Positions 47,873 to 57,812 of a stretch of 64,000 nt of DNA are shown one piece after another. The notes under the pieces were generated by a model, which saw only the letters and a program-made list of their open reading frames with translations, ran no database searches and was not told where the DNA came from. Within the stretch, counting starts at the first letter, position 1. Each line of letters begins with the position of its first letter. Source of the DNA: Pseudomonas sp. dw_612 (GTDB lineage Bacteria; Pseudomonadota; Gammaproteobacteria; Pseudomonadales; Pseudomonadaceae). The stretch spans positions 372,001 to 436,000 of the forward strand of contig NZ_JAAVVC010000003.1 of the NCBI RefSeq assembly GCF_018449725.1. The letters are read 5' to 3'. The position numbers were made by a program, and so were the translations under genes.

Positions 47873-48579
47873 TGAATTCGATCTCTCGCGCCGTACCCGA
47901 AGTGGCGCTGCAAGCCATCCGCAAACTGATTACCGAACAGGGCTTCGGGCCGGGGGATGCCTTGCCTTCGCAACGGGACCTGGCGGTGCAATTGGGGGTC
48001 AGTCGCGCGTCATTGCGTGAGGCGTTGTCGTCCTTGAGTGCGCTGGGCGTGATCAGCATCCAGCCGGGCAAGGGCGTTTTCGTGCAGTCGCCGGTGGATT
48101 TGCCGCGAGGTGATGCGGCAGCGAGCTGGCCATTCGCGGCCCAGGCTTCGCCGCTGGATATCTTTCAGTTGCGCTATGCCCTGGAAGGTTTTGCGGCGGG
48201 ATTGGCTGCCGTGACCCTGAGCACCGATGAGCTGGATGCACTTGAAGACAACGTCGCGGCGATGCGCAATGAATTGAAGGCCGGCGACTTCGATGCGGCG
48301 GCGCGGCTGGACTTCGAATTTCACCGACGCATCCTGCTGGCCAGCGGTAATCAGGCGATGTTGAGCATCCTGACCGCCAGCGCCGACATCTTTCTGGAGA
48401 GCCAGAAGTTACCGTTCATCCGGGCCGAACGGGCCATGGAAACCTGGCAGGAGCACCGCAAAATCCTTCGCGCACTGGCGCGCCGGGCGTCCGGTGCGGC
48501 GCAGAAGGCCATGCAGGAACATGTCCGCAATGCCGCACTGCGCACCGGAATTGCCTTCGTCGCTCCCGCCACCTCGTGA
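47872..48579 (+). CDS. FadR-type (GntR/FCD) transcription regulator
   Basis: The 235-residue product has an N-terminal winged helix (about 8-75: ALPSQRDLAVQLGVSRASLREALSSLSALGVI in part) and a C-terminal FCD ligand domain (about 95-220) with the metal-binding pattern D...H...H (RLDFEFHRRILLASGN, and EHRKILRAL). It is divergent from the amino-acid ABC operon, so it most likely controls it. The ligand could be the transported compound or a product. Confidence 0.9.
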   Translation: MNSISRAVPEVALQAIRKLITEQGFGPGDALPSQRDLAVQLGVSRASLREALSSLSALGVISIQPGKGVFVQSPVDLPRGDAAASWPFAAQASPLDIFQLRYALEGFAAGLAAVTLSTDELDALEDNVAAMRNELKAGDFDAAARLDFEFHRRILLASGNQAMLSILTASADIFLESQKLPFIRAERAMETWQEHRKILRALARRASGAAQKAMQEHVRNAALRTGIAFVAPATS

Positions 48580-48699
48580 CTTGAGCTATACCCAAACTCA
48601 TGGACCACCATAGCGAGACTCAATCATCTGCACCTTCCTGAACGAGGGAAGGGCGGCTATGATAGGCCACGTTTTTTTGCTTACAACCTGGAGACTTCC

Positions 48700-49029
48700 A
48701 TGAGCAGCGATCTTATCAAACACGTTAGCGACGCTAGCTTCGAGGCCGACGTACTCAAGGCCGAAGGCGCTGTACTGGTCGACTACTGGGCTGAATGGTG
48801 CGGCCCTTGCAAAATGATCGCTCCTGTTCTGGACGAAATCGCTGAGACCTACAAAGGCAAGCTGACCATCGCCAAACTGAACATCGACGAAAACCAGGAA
48901 ACCCCGGCCAAGCACGGCGTGCGTGGTATCCCGACCCTGATGCTGTTCAAGAACGGCAACGTGGAAGCGACCAAGGTTGGCGCGCTGTCCAAGTCGCAAC
49001 TGGCTGCATTCCTCGACGCCAACATCTAA
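48700..49029 (+). CDS. trxA: Thioredoxin 1
   Basis: The 109-residue product starts [19 protein letters not shown] and has the redox motif W33-C34-G-P-C37 (AEWCGPCKM), the buried Asp region (VLVDYWA) and the cis-Pro loop GIPTLMLF. This is the major thioredoxin; it donates electrons to ribonucleotide reductase and many others. Its usual neighbour downstream is rho. A TATGAT -10-like element lies near 48657. Confidence 0.97.
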   Translation: MSSDLIKHVSDASFEADVLKAEGAVLVDYWAEWCGPCKMIAPVLDEIAETYKGKLTIAKLNIDENQETPAKHGVRGIPTLMLFKNGNVEATKVGALSKSQLAAFLDANI

Positions 49030-49045
49030 GTCGGCGACGTTGTTT

Positions 49046-49074
49046 AAAAAGCCCCGCATATTGCGGGGCTTTTT
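49046..49074 (+). terminator. Intrinsic terminator of trxA
   Basis: AAAAAGCCCCGC and GCGGGGCTTTTT form a 12-bp stem over a 5-base loop, followed by more T. Confidence 0.92.
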
Positions 49075-49272
49075 GCGTATTCAGGGCTAGACGCTCCGAA
49101 ACTCAGGTGGTACATTCGGCCCCGCACTGGTTTCTCCAATGCCCCCTGCTAGCCGTCGCCGACGCACTCCTTTTCGAATAAGTACGCGATCCTGTCGCCT
49201 TCTCTGCGGCGCGGCCTCATTAAGCCAAAAGCTTAATTTCCCCCCCTCCATAAATGATTACGTCATTCCTAT

Positions 49273-50532
49273 ATGAATCTGACTGAACTCAAGCAAAAGC
49301 CGATTACCGAACTGCTCGAATTGGCCGAACAGATGGGCATAGAAAATATGGCCCGTTCGCGCAAGCAGGACGTGATTTTCTCCCTGCTCAAAAAGCACGC
49401 GAAAAGCGGCGAGGAAATCTCCGGTGATGGCGTGCTGGAGATTCTCCAGGACGGCTTCGGCTTCCTGCGCTCCGCTGACGCTTCCTATCTCGCCGGCCCA
49501 GACGATATCTACGTCTCGCCGAGCCAGATCCGCCGCTTCAACTTGCGCACCGGTGACACCATCGTTGGCAAGATCCGCCCTCCAAAGGAAGGCGAGCGTT
49601 ATTTCGCGCTGCTCAAGGTCGACACGATCAACTACGATCGTCCCGAGAACGCGAAAAACAAGATTCTCTTCGAGAACCTGACCCCGCTGTTCCCGACCGT
49701 GCGCATGAAGATGGAAGCCGGCAACGGTTCCACCGAAGACTTGACCGGTCGTGTCATCGACCTGTGCGCCCCGATCGGCAAAGGCCAGCGCGGTCTGATC
49801 GTTGCACCGCCGAAAGCCGGTAAAACGATCATGCTGCAGAACATCGCCGCGAACATCGCACGTAACAATCCTGAAGTTCACCTGATCGTATTGCTGATCG
49901 ATGAACGTCCGGAAGAAGTGACCGAAATGCAGCGCACCGTGCGCGGCGAAGTGGTTGCCTCGACGTTCGATGAGCCGCCAACCCGCCACGTGCAGGTTGC
50001 CGAAATGGTGATCGAGAAGGCCAAACGCCTGGTCGAACACAAGAAAGACGTGGTGATCCTGCTCGACTCCATCACCCGTCTGGCTCGCGCCTACAACACC
50101 GTGATCCCGAGCTCCGGCAAGGTACTCACCGGTGGTGTCGATGCCCACGCCCTGGAGAAACCGAAACGTTTCTTCGGCGCTGCACGGAACATCGAAGAAG
50201 GCGGCTCGCTGACCATCATCGCCACCGCGCTGGTTGAAACCGGCTCGAAAATGGACGAAGTGATCTACGAGGAATTCAAAGGCACCGGCAACATGGAATT
50301 GCCTCTGGATCGCCGCATCGCTGAAAAACGCGTGTTCCCGGCCATCAACATCAACCGTTCCGGCACTCGCCGCGAAGAGTTGCTGACCGCCGACGACGAG
50401 TTGCAGCGCATGTGGATCCTGCGCAAGCTGCTGCACCCGATGGACGAGATCGCCGCCATCGAGTTCCTGGTCGACAAGCTGAAAACGACCAAGACCAACG
50501 ACGAGTTCTTCTTGTCGATGAAGCGTAAGTAA
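49273..50532 (+). CDS. rho: Transcription termination factor Rho
   Basis: The 419-residue protein has the N-terminal helical domain and the RNA-binding OSB fold ([17 protein letters not shown], about 50-66), the Walker A region APPKAGKT (about 178), Walker [12 protein letters not shown] (about 260) and the Q-loop [20 protein letters not shown] (in part). All are intact. The 198-base untranslated stretch upstream, after the trxA terminator, suits the autoregulated leader known in other rho genes. Confidence 0.97.
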   Translation: MNLTELKQKPITELLELAEQMGIENMARSRKQDVIFSLLKKHAKSGEEISGDGVLEILQDGFGFLRSADASYLAGPDDIYVSPSQIRRFNLRTGDTIVGKIRPPKEGERYFALLKVDTINYDRPENAKNKILFENLTPLFPTVRMKMEAGNGSTEDLTGRVIDLCAPIGKGQRGLIVAPPKAGKTIMLQNIAANIARNNPEVHLIVLLIDERPEEVTEMQRTVRGEVVASTFDEPPTRHVQVAEMVIEKAKRLVEHKKDVVILLDSITRLARAYNTVIPSSGKVLTGGVDAHALEKPKRFFGAARNIEEGGSLTIIATALVETGSKMDEVIYEEFKGTGNMELPLDRRIAEKRVFPAININRSGTRREELLTADDELQRMWILRKLLHPMDEIAAIEFLVDKLKTTKTNDEFFLSMKRK

Positions 50533-50549
50533 GACGAAGTACGCTTCAC

Positions 50550-50584
50550 AAAAAAGGGTGCCCTGAATGGGCGCCCTTTTTTTT
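50550..50584 (+). terminator. Intrinsic terminator of rho
   Basis: AAAAAGGGTGCCC and GGGCGCCCTTTTT pair (one G-T) over a 5-base loop, with a run of eight T. Confidence 0.9.
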
Positions 50585-50823
50585 GGCGTGCCCCATTTTG
50601 TATCTGGATAGATACGTGACGTGCTGTAAACTGGCGCCTCCATGGGCCCACCGCCCGCTGACAGCTGATCCATCGCCGGGTGCTCCCCGCGTCAATCTGG
50701 CTGGCGATTGATCAAGTGTTCCGGCAGGTTCGTCCTCAGTTGACCTCCTTCGAATATCCCCATTCGCGCTACCGGTGAGCCTCTTTTTTAATCGGTCCTG
50801 TATCTGAAACGACAAGGAGCGTC
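50585..50823. other. Intergenic region between rho and the acyltransferase gene
   Basis: This 239-base gap holds a perfect inverted repeat GTATCT-GGAT-AGATAC (50600-50615) and the acyltransferase promoter. No gene is recognised. AAGGAG precedes the next start. Confidence 0.5.
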
Positions 50824-52779
50824 ATGCACACGTTTGGCAATCGCCGTGATATCGACGGTTTGCGAGCTCTGGCCGTTATTCCGGTCGTGCTGTTTCACTT
50901 TGGGTTCAGTACGTTCAGCGGTGGATTCGTTGGCGTCGATGTCTTCTTTGTCATTTCCGGGTTCTTGATTACCAGCATCCTGTTCCGTGAAATCAGCGCG
51001 CAGCGTTTCAGCTTCGTCGATTTCTGGGCGCGTCGTGCCCGGCGCATTATTCCGGCCTTGAGCGTGGTGCTGCTGGTGACGCTGGCGCTGGGCTGGTTAT
51101 TGCTGACCGCCAAGGACTTCTCCGAGCTGGGTCGCACGGTCCGTTATCAGGCCCTTTTTGTATCGAACATTCTGTTCATGCGAGAGGACGGTTACTTCGA
51201 GCCCGCCTCGGATTTGAAGCCACTTCTCCATACGTGGTCGTTGGCCGTTGAAGAGCAGTACTACATCTTCTTTCCGCTGTTGATGGCGTTGTTGATGCGT
51301 CATATCCGCCATTGGCGCTGGGTACTGTTTGCGGTGCTTTTGCTGTCATTCGGGCTGAACATCGCTTACATCGAGCGCAAACCCGATATGGCTTTCTTCT
51401 CGCTGCCAACACGCGCCTGGGAGCTGTTGTGCGGTGCCATGCTGGCGGTGTTGCCGGCGTCGAAACAATCCACGCGGCCCTGGCTTTATCAGTCTGTAGG
51501 GCTGGCCGGGTTGGTCGCGGTGCTGGTTGCCGTGTTCACGTTCGACAAGACGACCGCGTTCCCTGGGTGGGCCGCGTTGCTCCCGGTACTCGGTGCGACC
51601 GCCATGATCTGGTCGGGCGCCCAGGGCTCGACCTGGGTCGGCACAGTGTTGAGCACTCGGGCGCTGGTCGGGGTCGGTTTGATCTCTTACTCCTTTTATC
51701 TGTGGCACTGGCCGGTGTACGTCTACGCCAATGCCATATCGATTGACGGGATTCAACCGCTGGAGGCGGCAGGCTGGATTGCACTGGCGCTGGGACTTGC
51801 ATGGTTGAGCTGGCGCTTCATTGAGCTTCCGTTCCGGGAAAAGCGGCTGCTTGCAGGGCGCAAATCCGTATTGGCCGGTGGTCTGCTGACAATGGCCGTT
51901 CTGGCGGTCACCGGTTCTGCGGTGCGATCGGCGGACGGTATTCCGCAGCGTATTACCGGCAAGGCGCTGGAATATGCCGAGTCCCGCGATTGGAAGGCCG
52001 GGCAAAAGAAATGCATGCTGGTGACCTCGGACAAGAACCTGGATAAGGCGTGCCTGGTCGGTGGCAAGGCCGATGTGCCGGCCACCAAGATGTTTTGGGG
52101 CGACAGCCATAGCGCGGCGCTGTTACCCGCCATCGAACACAACGCCCAGCGCGATGGCCGTCCGGTGTGGGTGTACAGCATGAGCGCCTGCCCGCCGGTT
52201 CTCAGTGACGATACACGTCAACGCTGCAAGGCCTTCAACGAGCAAACCATGGAACGGGTGCGAAGCCTCGGGATCAAGGATGTGGTGCTGGCCTCCAATT
52301 GGAGCCTCTACGTCTATGGTCGTGAAGACGGCGACAAAAAGGTCTTGCTCAACCCGCACGACACTCCAGCGCAAGCCGAGCAGCGCATGGCCACCGCCAT
52401 CAAGGCCCGGGTGGCGGCGCTGAGGGAGGCAGGTGCGCAGGTGTGGCTGTTCGAGGAAGTACCGTTGCAGCGCAAGGGCACGATTGCGCGTCTGACCAGC
52501 CTGGCCCGTATTGGTCGCTCGGCCGAAGGGTTGGGGCGTCCGCTTGAGGAGCACTTGGCACGCCAGCATTTTCTGAGAGCCCTGTTCGCCTCGATGAGCG
52601 CCGCGGATCCGGGCGTGCATGTCATCGACCCGACGCCGATGATGTGCTCGGACGGCGTCTGCAATATCGAAGTCAACGGTCATTCGCAGTACAAGGATGA
52701 AGATCATCTGTCGGACATCGGCAGCGCCCGGTTGAGCCCTTTGTTTACTCCGGTGTTGCTGGGCGCAAATCAGAATTGA
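50824..52779 (+). CDS. O-acyltransferase, AT3-SGNH fusion (OafA/YrhL-like)
   Basis: The 651-residue protein has an integral-membrane acyltransferase-3 domain (1-355, ten helices; family start RRDIDGLRALAVIPVVLFHFG with catalytic-type His, and SVGVD-like EEQYYIFFPLL). A periplasmic SGNH domain follows (about 400-650) with GDSHS (G426-S430) and the DxxH pair near the end (DEDHLSDIG). Such enzymes O-acetylate O-antigen or peptidoglycan. It is monocistronic, in the place of an O-antigen acetylase gene in PAO1 (from memory PA5238). The substrate is open. Confidence 0.9.
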   Translation: MHTFGNRRDIDGLRALAVIPVVLFHFGFSTFSGGFVGVDVFFVISGFLITSILFREISAQRFSFVDFWARRARRIIPALSVVLLVTLALGWLLLTAKDFSELGRTVRYQALFVSNILFMREDGYFEPASDLKPLLHTWSLAVEEQYYIFFPLLMALLMRHIRHWRWVLFAVLLLSFGLNIAYIERKPDMAFFSLPTRAWELLCGAMLAVLPASKQSTRPWLYQSVGLAGLVAVLVAVFTFDKTTAFPGWAALLPVLGATAMIWSGAQGSTWVGTVLSTRALVGVGLISYSFYLWHWPVYVYANAISIDGIQPLEAAGWIALALGLAWLSWRFIELPFREKRLLAGRKSVLAGGLLTMAVLAVTGSAVRSADGIPQRITGKALEYAESRDWKAGQKKCMLVTSDKNLDKACLVGGKADVPATKMFWGDSHSAALLPAIEHNAQRDGRPVWVYSMSACPPVLSDDTRQRCKAFNEQTMERVRSLGIKDVVLASNWSLYVYGREDGDKKVLLNPHDTPAQAEQRMATAIKARVAALREAGAQVWLFEEVPLQRKGTIARLTSLARIGRSAEGLGRPLEEHLARQHFLRALFASMSAADPGVHVIDPTPMMCSDGVCNIEVNGHSQYKDEDHLSDIGSARLSPLFTPVLLGANQN

Positions 52780-52859
52780 TCGGGGCGCACTGCTGACAGG
52801 CTGCTGTTTGGCCTCCAGAGCAGGTAGGATGTACGCCTATTTTCGGGGTGGCATCTTCA

Positions 52860-54326
52860 ATGAAATTCAAGGACCTTCGGGATTTCGTGCAGCAGCTTGA
52901 GCAGCGCGGAGAGTTGAAACGCATCCAGATTCCTGTTTCTCCCGTGCTGGAGATGACCGAAGTCTGTGATCGCACGCTGCGGGCCAAAGGCCCGGCGCTG
53001 CTGTTCGAAAACCCAACCGGTTACGACATCCCGGTGCTCGGCAACCTGTTCGGCACCCCCGAGCGGGTCGCCATGGGCATGGGCGCCGAGGCGGTCAGCG
53101 AGCTGCGCGAAATCGGCAAGTTGGTGGCGTTCCTCAAGGAACCCGAACCGCCGAAGGGTTTGAAGGATGCCTGGTCCAAACTGCCGATCTTCCGCAAGAT
53201 CATCGCCATGGCGCCGAAAGTCGTCAAAGACGCGGTGTGCCAGGAAGTGGTCATCGAAGGCGACGACGTCGACCTGGCGATGCTGCCGGTGCAGACCTGC
53301 TGGCCTGGCGACGTCGGCCCGCTGATCACCTGGGGCCTGACCGTCACCAAAGGCCCGAACAAGGATCGCCAGAACCTCGGCATCTACCGTCAGCAAGTGA
53401 TCGGCCGCAACAAGGTCATCATGCGCTGGCTGAGCCACCGTGGCGGCGCGCTGGATTACCGCGAGTGGTGCGAGAAGCATCCCGGCCAGCCATTCCCGGT
53501 GTCCGTGGCGTTGGGCGCTGACCCGGCGACCATCCTCGGCGCCGTGACGCCGGTGCCGGACAGTCTCTCCGAATACGCCTTCGCCGGTCTGTTGCGCGGC
53601 AATCGCACCGAACTGGTGAAGTGCCGTGGCAACGACTTGCAAGTGCCGGCCACCGCCGAAATCATCCTCGAAGGCGTGATCCATCCGGGCGAAATGGCCG
53701 ACGAAGGCCCGTACGGCGACCACACCGGTTATTACAACGAAGTCGACAGCTTCCCGGTATTCACCGTCGAGCGCATCACCCACCGGATCAAACCGATCTA
53801 CCACAGCACCTACACCGGCCGTCCACCGGATGAGCCGGCGATTCTCGGTGTGGCGCTGAACGAAGTGTTCGTGCCGATCCTGCAGAAGCAGTTTCCGGAG
53901 ATCACCGACTTCTACCTGCCGCCCGAAGGCTGCTCGTACCGCATGGCCATCGTGACCATGAAGAAGTCGTATCCCGGTCATGCCAAGCGGGTAATGCTGG
54001 GTGTCTGGTCGTTTTTGCGACAGTTCATGTACACCAAGTTCGTTATCGTCTGTGATGACGACATCAACGCACGCGACTGGAACGACGTGATCTGGGCCAT
54101 CACCACGCGCATGGACCCCAAGCGCGACACGGTGATGATCGACAACACGCCGATCGATTACCTCGATTTTGCCTCGCCGGTGTCCGGCCTGGGGTCGAAG
54201 ATGGGGCTCGATGCCACGCATAAATGGCCGGGCGAAACCACTCGCGAGTGGGGCCGGGTGATCGTCAAGGATGAAGCCGTGACAAAACGGATCGATGCCA
54301 TCTGGAATCAGTTAGGAATAGATTGA
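52860..54326 (+). CDS. ubiD: UbiD, 4-hydroxy-3-polyprenylbenzoate decarboxylase
   Basis: UbiD removes CO2 from the polyprenyl-hydroxybenzoate in ubiquinone synthesis, using prenylated FMN made by UbiX. The 488-residue protein starts [19 protein letters not shown]. Family motifs include [20 protein letters not shown] (prFMN and metal region), [17 protein letters not shown] with the acidic catalytic residues (about 280-295), and [23 protein letters not shown]. An in-frame start at 52848 was rejected as four non-family residues. It overlaps the next gene by one base. Confidence 0.96.
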   Translation: MKFKDLRDFVQQLEQRGELKRIQIPVSPVLEMTEVCDRTLRAKGPALLFENPTGYDIPVLGNLFGTPERVAMGMGAEAVSELREIGKLVAFLKEPEPPKGLKDAWSKLPIFRKIIAMAPKVVKDAVCQEVVIEGDDVDLAMLPVQTCWPGDVGPLITWGLTVTKGPNKDRQNLGIYRQQVIGRNKVIMRWLSHRGGALDYREWCEKHPGQPFPVSVALGADPATILGAVTPVPDSLSEYAFAGLLRGNRTELVKCRGNDLQVPATAEIILEGVIHPGEMADEGPYGDHTGYYNEVDSFPVFTVERITHRIKPIYHSTYTGRPPDEPAILGVALNEVFVPILQKQFPEITDFYLPPEGCSYRMAIVTMKKSYPGHAKRVMLGVWSFLRQFMYTKFVIVCDDDINARDWNDVIWAITTRMDPKRDTVMIDNTPIDYLDFASPVSGLGSKMGLDATHKWPGETTREWGRVIVKDEAVTKRIDAIWNQLGID

Positions 54327-55294
54327 TGCGTGTAACCTTGCAGCCCTCCGGAGCAGTGCTTGAGATATTGCCCGGCGAGCGGATTCTCGATGGCGCGCGG
54401 CGACTGGGCTATGAATGCCCGCAAAGCTGCCGCAACGGCAATTGCCACGTCTGCGCGGCGTTGCTGGTGGAAGGCCGGGTCGAACAGGCCGGCAATGTGC
54501 GTGACCACGGCGAGTTCTACACTTGCATAGCGGAGCCGCTGGAAGACTGCATCGTGCTGTGGGATGGCGTGCTCGCGCTGGGAGAACTGCCGGTGCGCAG
54601 CTTGTCGTGTCAGGTCATTGAATGCAGGGACGTTGGCGGGGATACCTTTCGGGTTCACCTGCGGGCGCCGGCCGGCAAGCCGCCGCGCTATCACGCCGGT
54701 CAGTACCTGATGATCGAGCGTGAGAACGGCGAGAAATCCGCGTTCTCCCTGGCCTCGGCACCCCATGCCGGGCGCGACCTGGAAATCCACGTGTTGGCGC
54801 GCGAAAGCAGTGCGCTGAGCCTGATCGAGCAGCTGCAACGCAACGCCATGGTGCGCATCGAAATGCCGTTCGGCGACACCCATCTGGCCGAGCTACCGGA
54901 CGGGCCGTTGGTGCTGATCGCCGCCGGTACTGGCATGGGCCAGATTCACAGCCTGATCGAACATTGCCGCGCCACCGGTTTCAAGCACCCGGTGCATCTG
55001 TATTGGGGCGTGCGCCGTCCTGAAGACTTTTATGAAATCGAACATTGGGATGAATGGCTGAAATTGCCCAATCTGTTCCTGCATAAAGTCGTCAGCGATC
55101 AATGCGGTTGGGAAGGGCGTTGCGGCATGCTGCATGAGGCGGTGTGCGAGGATTTCGCGGATTTGAAATCGCTGCATGTGTATGCCAGCGGCTCTCCGGC
55201 CATGGTCTACGGCACGCTGGATGCGCTGGTCGAAGCGGGGATGGATGCGCATCAGATGCGCGCGGATGTGTTCGCGTACGCTCCGCGGTCTTAA
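54326..55294 (+). CDS. 2Fe-2S/FAD oxidoreductase (CDP-6-deoxyglucoseen reductase-like)
   Basis: The 322-residue protein has an N-terminal plant-type ferredoxin domain with the cysteine ligands CRNGNCHVC (about 36-44) plus a fourth cysteine in FYTCIAEP (about 74). An FAD domain follows (RYHAGQYLMIERENG, about 125) and an NAD(P)-binding domain (LIAAGTGMGQIHSLIEH, about 200). This is the layout of CDP-4-keto-6-deoxyglucose-3-dehydrase reductase and phenol hydroxylase reductases. Its ATG overlaps the ubiD stop (TGATG), so it is coupled to ubiD; it could serve as an electron donor to a ubiquinone monooxygenase, but this is inference. Confidence 0.87.
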   Translation: MRVTLQPSGAVLEILPGERILDGARRLGYECPQSCRNGNCHVCAALLVEGRVEQAGNVRDHGEFYTCIAEPLEDCIVLWDGVLALGELPVRSLSCQVIECRDVGGDTFRVHLRAPAGKPPRYHAGQYLMIERENGEKSAFSLASAPHAGRDLEIHVLARESSALSLIEQLQRNAMVRIEMPFGDTHLAELPDGPLVLIAAGTGMGQIHSLIEHCRATGFKHPVHLYWGVRRPEDFYEIEHWDEWLKLPNLFLHKVVSDQCGWEGRCGMLHEAVCEDFADLKSLHVYASGSPAMVYGTLDALVEAGMDAHQMRADVFAYAPRS

Positions 55295-55320
55295 TCGATA
55301 TAACTCCCTATATAGCCGAT

Positions 55321-55348
55321 CGGTATTTATGGATTTATATAAATGCCG
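55321..55348. promoter_or_regulatory. Inverted repeat, candidate enhancer site of the RpoN promoter
   Basis: CGGTATTTAT and ATAAATGCCG are inverted (9 of 10 pairs) around an 8-base spacer. Its centre is about 83 bases upstream of the predicted start, a normal place for a sigma-54 enhancer-binding protein site. Confidence 0.45.
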
Positions 55349-55391
55349 GTAGGTTATATGTCATCCAGGCAAATATTTAAGAACTGTGCCA

Positions 55392-55406
55392 TGGCACTTA
55401 AATTGC
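55392..55406 (+). promoter_or_regulatory. Sigma-54 (RpoN) promoter
   Basis: TGGCAC-TTAAA-TTGC matches the sigma-54 consensus at every fixed base, with GG and GC exactly ten bases apart. It lies in a markedly AT-rich stretch (55295-55489). The start is expected near 55418, giving a leader of about 70 bases to the ChaC-like gene. Confidence 0.8.
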
Positions 55407-55489
55407 CTTAAAACTTATGTGCCTTATTGTTACAGCGGTGCGTTCTATTAAGTAATTCTTTATCCGCGGGGAGCTGAACGCTATTCGCC

Positions 55490-56161
55490 ATGAGTGCCAT
55501 TGAATCTGCTTTTTTGAATTTGGCTTACCCTCCGCGGCTCGATCTGGGGCCGCAGCTTACGCACGAACAATTGCTCAGCTCGATGCAATCGACCATGGCA
55601 CGCCACAAGGGTGGGCCGGTCTGGCTGTTTGCGTACGGTTCGCTGATCTGGCGCCCGGAATGCCCGGCGGTAGAACGCGTTCGCGGCCGAGTGCATGGCT
55701 ACCATCGCGGTTTGTACCTGTGGTCCCACGAACACCGCGGCACGCCGGAAGTCCCGGGCCTGGTGTTTGGCCTGGATCGCGGCGGTTCTTGCAGCGGCTT
55801 CGCTTATCGCCTTCCTGAAGAACAACTCGAAGCTTCGCTCTATGCCTTGTGGCAGCGAGAGATGCCGTTCCCGTCCTATCGCCCACACTGGCTCAACTGC
55901 CGTCTCGAAGACGGAAGCCAGGTTCAGGCGTTGGGATTTGTTTTGGAACGACACCTGCCCAGCTACGCCGGCAACTTGCCGGATCACGTGCTGAGCCAGG
56001 TGTTCGAAAGCGCTTGCGGGCGTTACGGCACCACTCGCGATTATGTCGAGCAGACCGCCAACGCCCTGCGTAGCCACGCCATGCCAGACCGGAATCTGGA
56101 GGCGCGGCTCAAGCGCTGCAAATCAAAGGCTGATCAGGCGATCGCTTCTTCGCGGGTCTGA
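55490..56161 (+). CDS. ChaC-like gamma-glutamylcyclotransferase
   Basis: The 223-residue product has the ChaC/GGCT signature [12 protein letters not shown] (about residues 43-54) and the basic substrate loop [18 protein letters not shown], plus [14 protein letters not shown]. ChaC enzymes release 5-oxoproline from glutathione. The catalytic Glu is likely in WQREMPF (about 123). The gene is preceded by a perfect sigma-54 promoter, and its 3' end overlaps glpT by 28 bases on the other strand. Confidence 0.88.
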   Translation: MSAIESAFLNLAYPPRLDLGPQLTHEQLLSSMQSTMARHKGGPVWLFAYGSLIWRPECPAVERVRGRVHGYHRGLYLWSHEHRGTPEVPGLVFGLDRGGSCSGFAYRLPEEQLEASLYALWQREMPFPSYRPHWLNCRLEDGSQVQALGFVLERHLPSYAGNLPDHVLSQVFESACGRYGTTRDYVEQTANALRSHAMPDRNLEARLKRCKSKADQAIASSRV

Positions 56162-57486
56162 CTGGCGACGTTCTTGTGACCCAGCGTGGGCGCCAGGAAC
56201 GCCATCGCCAGCAGGCACGCGGCGACCAGCAAGATGAAACCGCCATCCCAGCCGAAGTAGTCCACGGTGTAGCCCATCAAGGCGCTGGCCGCGACTGAGC
56301 CACCCAGGTAACCGAACAGTCCGGTAAAGCCTGCCGCTGTGCCCGCCGCCTTCTTCGGCACCAGTTCCAGCGCTTGCAAGCCCACCAGCATCACCGGGCC
56401 GTAGATCAGGAAACCGATCGCGAACAGCGAGATCATATCGATCATCGGGTTACCCGGCGGGTTCAGCCAATACACGATCGTCGCGACAGTCACCAACCCC
56501 ATGAACACCATGCCGGTCAGACCACGGTTGCCACGGAAAACCTTGTCCGACATCCAGCCGCACAGCAACGTGCCGGGAATGCCTGCCCACTCATAAAGGA
56601 AATACGCCCACGACGTCTTGTCGAAGTCGAAGTGCTTGACCTCCTTGAGGTAGGTCGGTGCCCAGTCCAGGATGCCGTAGCGCAACAGGTAGACGAAGAC
56701 GTTGGCCAGGGCGATGAACCAGAGCATTTTGTTGCGCAGCACGTATTTGACGAAGATGTCCTTGGCGCTGAATTCTTCTTCGTGGCTGGCGTCGTAGCCT
56801 TCCGGGTAATCGTTCTTGTACTTCTCGATCGGCGGCAGGCCGGTGGATTGCGGGGTGTCGCGCATCACAATGAAGGCAAACACGGCGACCAGCAGCGCCA
56901 CGGCGGCCGGTACATAAAACTTGCTGTGCCAGTCGTTGAACCAACCCATGCCGAGAATCGCCAACGGGCCGATCAAGCCGCCGCCAACGTTATGCGCGGT
57001 GTTCCAGACCGACACCACGCCACCGCGTTCTTTCTGCGACCACCAGTGCACCATGGTCCGCCCGCTCGGTGGCCAGCCCATGCCTTGCGCCCAGCCGTTG
57101 ATGAACAACAGGATGAACATCATGGTCACGCTGGACGTCGCCCACGGTGCGAAACCGAAAACGAACATCACCCCGGCAGACACCACCAGACCAAACGGCA
57201 GGAAGTAACGCGGGTTGGAGCGGTCGGAAACAATGCCCATCAAAAACTTGGACAGACCGTAGGCGATCGCAATCGCTGACATGGCCACGCCCAGTTGGCC
57301 TTTTGTATAGCCTTGGGCGATCAGGTCCGGGAAGGCCAGGGTGAAGTTCTTGCGCAGCAGGTAGTAACCGGCATAGCCAATAAAAATCCCGGCGAAGATC
57401 TGCCAGCGAAGGCGTCGGTAGGTGCTGTCTATTTTTTCTTCAGGCAGGGCAGCCTGATGTGCGGCAGGTCGAAAGAAAGCAAACAT
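56134..57486 (-). CDS. glpT: Glycerol-3-phosphate transporter GlpT
   Basis: GlpT exchanges glycerol-3-phosphate for phosphate and also imports fosfomycin. The 450-residue MFS protein starts [20 protein letters not shown] and has the organophosphate:phosphate antiporter pattern: [18 protein letters not shown] (conserved Arg of the binding pair), [21 protein letters not shown] and 12 predicted helices. GGAGCTC lies 5 bases before the ATG. A strong GlpR-like operator lies 45 bases upstream of the start. PAO1 has glpT at this place (from memory PA5235). Confidence 0.94.
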   Translation of the reverse strand: MFAFFRPAAHQAALPEEKIDSTYRRLRWQIFAGIFIGYAGYYLLRKNFTLAFPDLIAQGYTKGQLGVAMSAIAIAYGLSKFLMGIVSDRSNPRYFLPFGLVVSAGVMFVFGFAPWATSSVTMMFILLFINGWAQGMGWPPSGRTMVHWWSQKERGGVVSVWNTAHNVGGGLIGPLAILGMGWFNDWHSKFYVPAAVALLVAVFAFIVMRDTPQSTGLPPIEKYKNDYPEGYDASHEEEFSAKDIFVKYVLRNKMLWFIALANVFVYLLRYGILDWAPTYLKEVKHFDFDKTSWAYFLYEWAGIPGTLLCGWMSDKVFRGNRGLTGMVFMGLVTVATIVYWLNPPGNPMIDMISLFAIGFLIYGPVMLVGLQALELVPKKAAGTAAGFTGLFGYLGGSVAASALMGYTVDYFGWDGGFILLVAACLLAMAFLAPTLGHKNVASQTREEAIA

Positions 57487-57812
57487 TCAAGAGCTCCAGA
57501 TTTCTTGTTTTGACTGCGGATGCGAATGTTACAGTTTCGTTACCGAAAATAGCACCGGTTCGCATTGGCAAAACAGCGGAAATGTTGGAGATCGCGTGTT
57601 CCTTTATGAACATGTCGCTCAGGTATAAGTGGAGGACGGTGTGGGAATTGTTACTTTGCGATCCTTTATGACGCTGTTTTGCCCAGAGTAGGGCGGGGCT
57701 TTGGGAAATGTCCTGCGGCTAATGGGGAAGTCGTGACGTTATGTAAATAATCATCGGGACTTAACCTTTGTGCTGTTGCCAAGTCTGGCATTTCAGTATC
57801 GAAGGGGGGGCT
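57487..57812. other. Intergenic region between glpT and the TonB-box gene
   Basis: This 326-base gap separates the divergent glpT and TonB-C genes. It holds the GlpR operator candidate (57532-57551); no gene was seen. Confidence 0.6.
57532..57551. promoter_or_regulatory. Candidate GlpR operator upstream of glpT
   Basis: CAGTTTCGTT-ACCGAAAATA is a 20-base inverted repeat that agrees with the E. coli GlpR consensus (WATKYTCGWT-AWCGAMRATW, from memory) at 17 of 20 bases. It lies in the glpT promoter region, fitting repression relieved by glycerol-3-phosphate. Confidence 0.6.
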
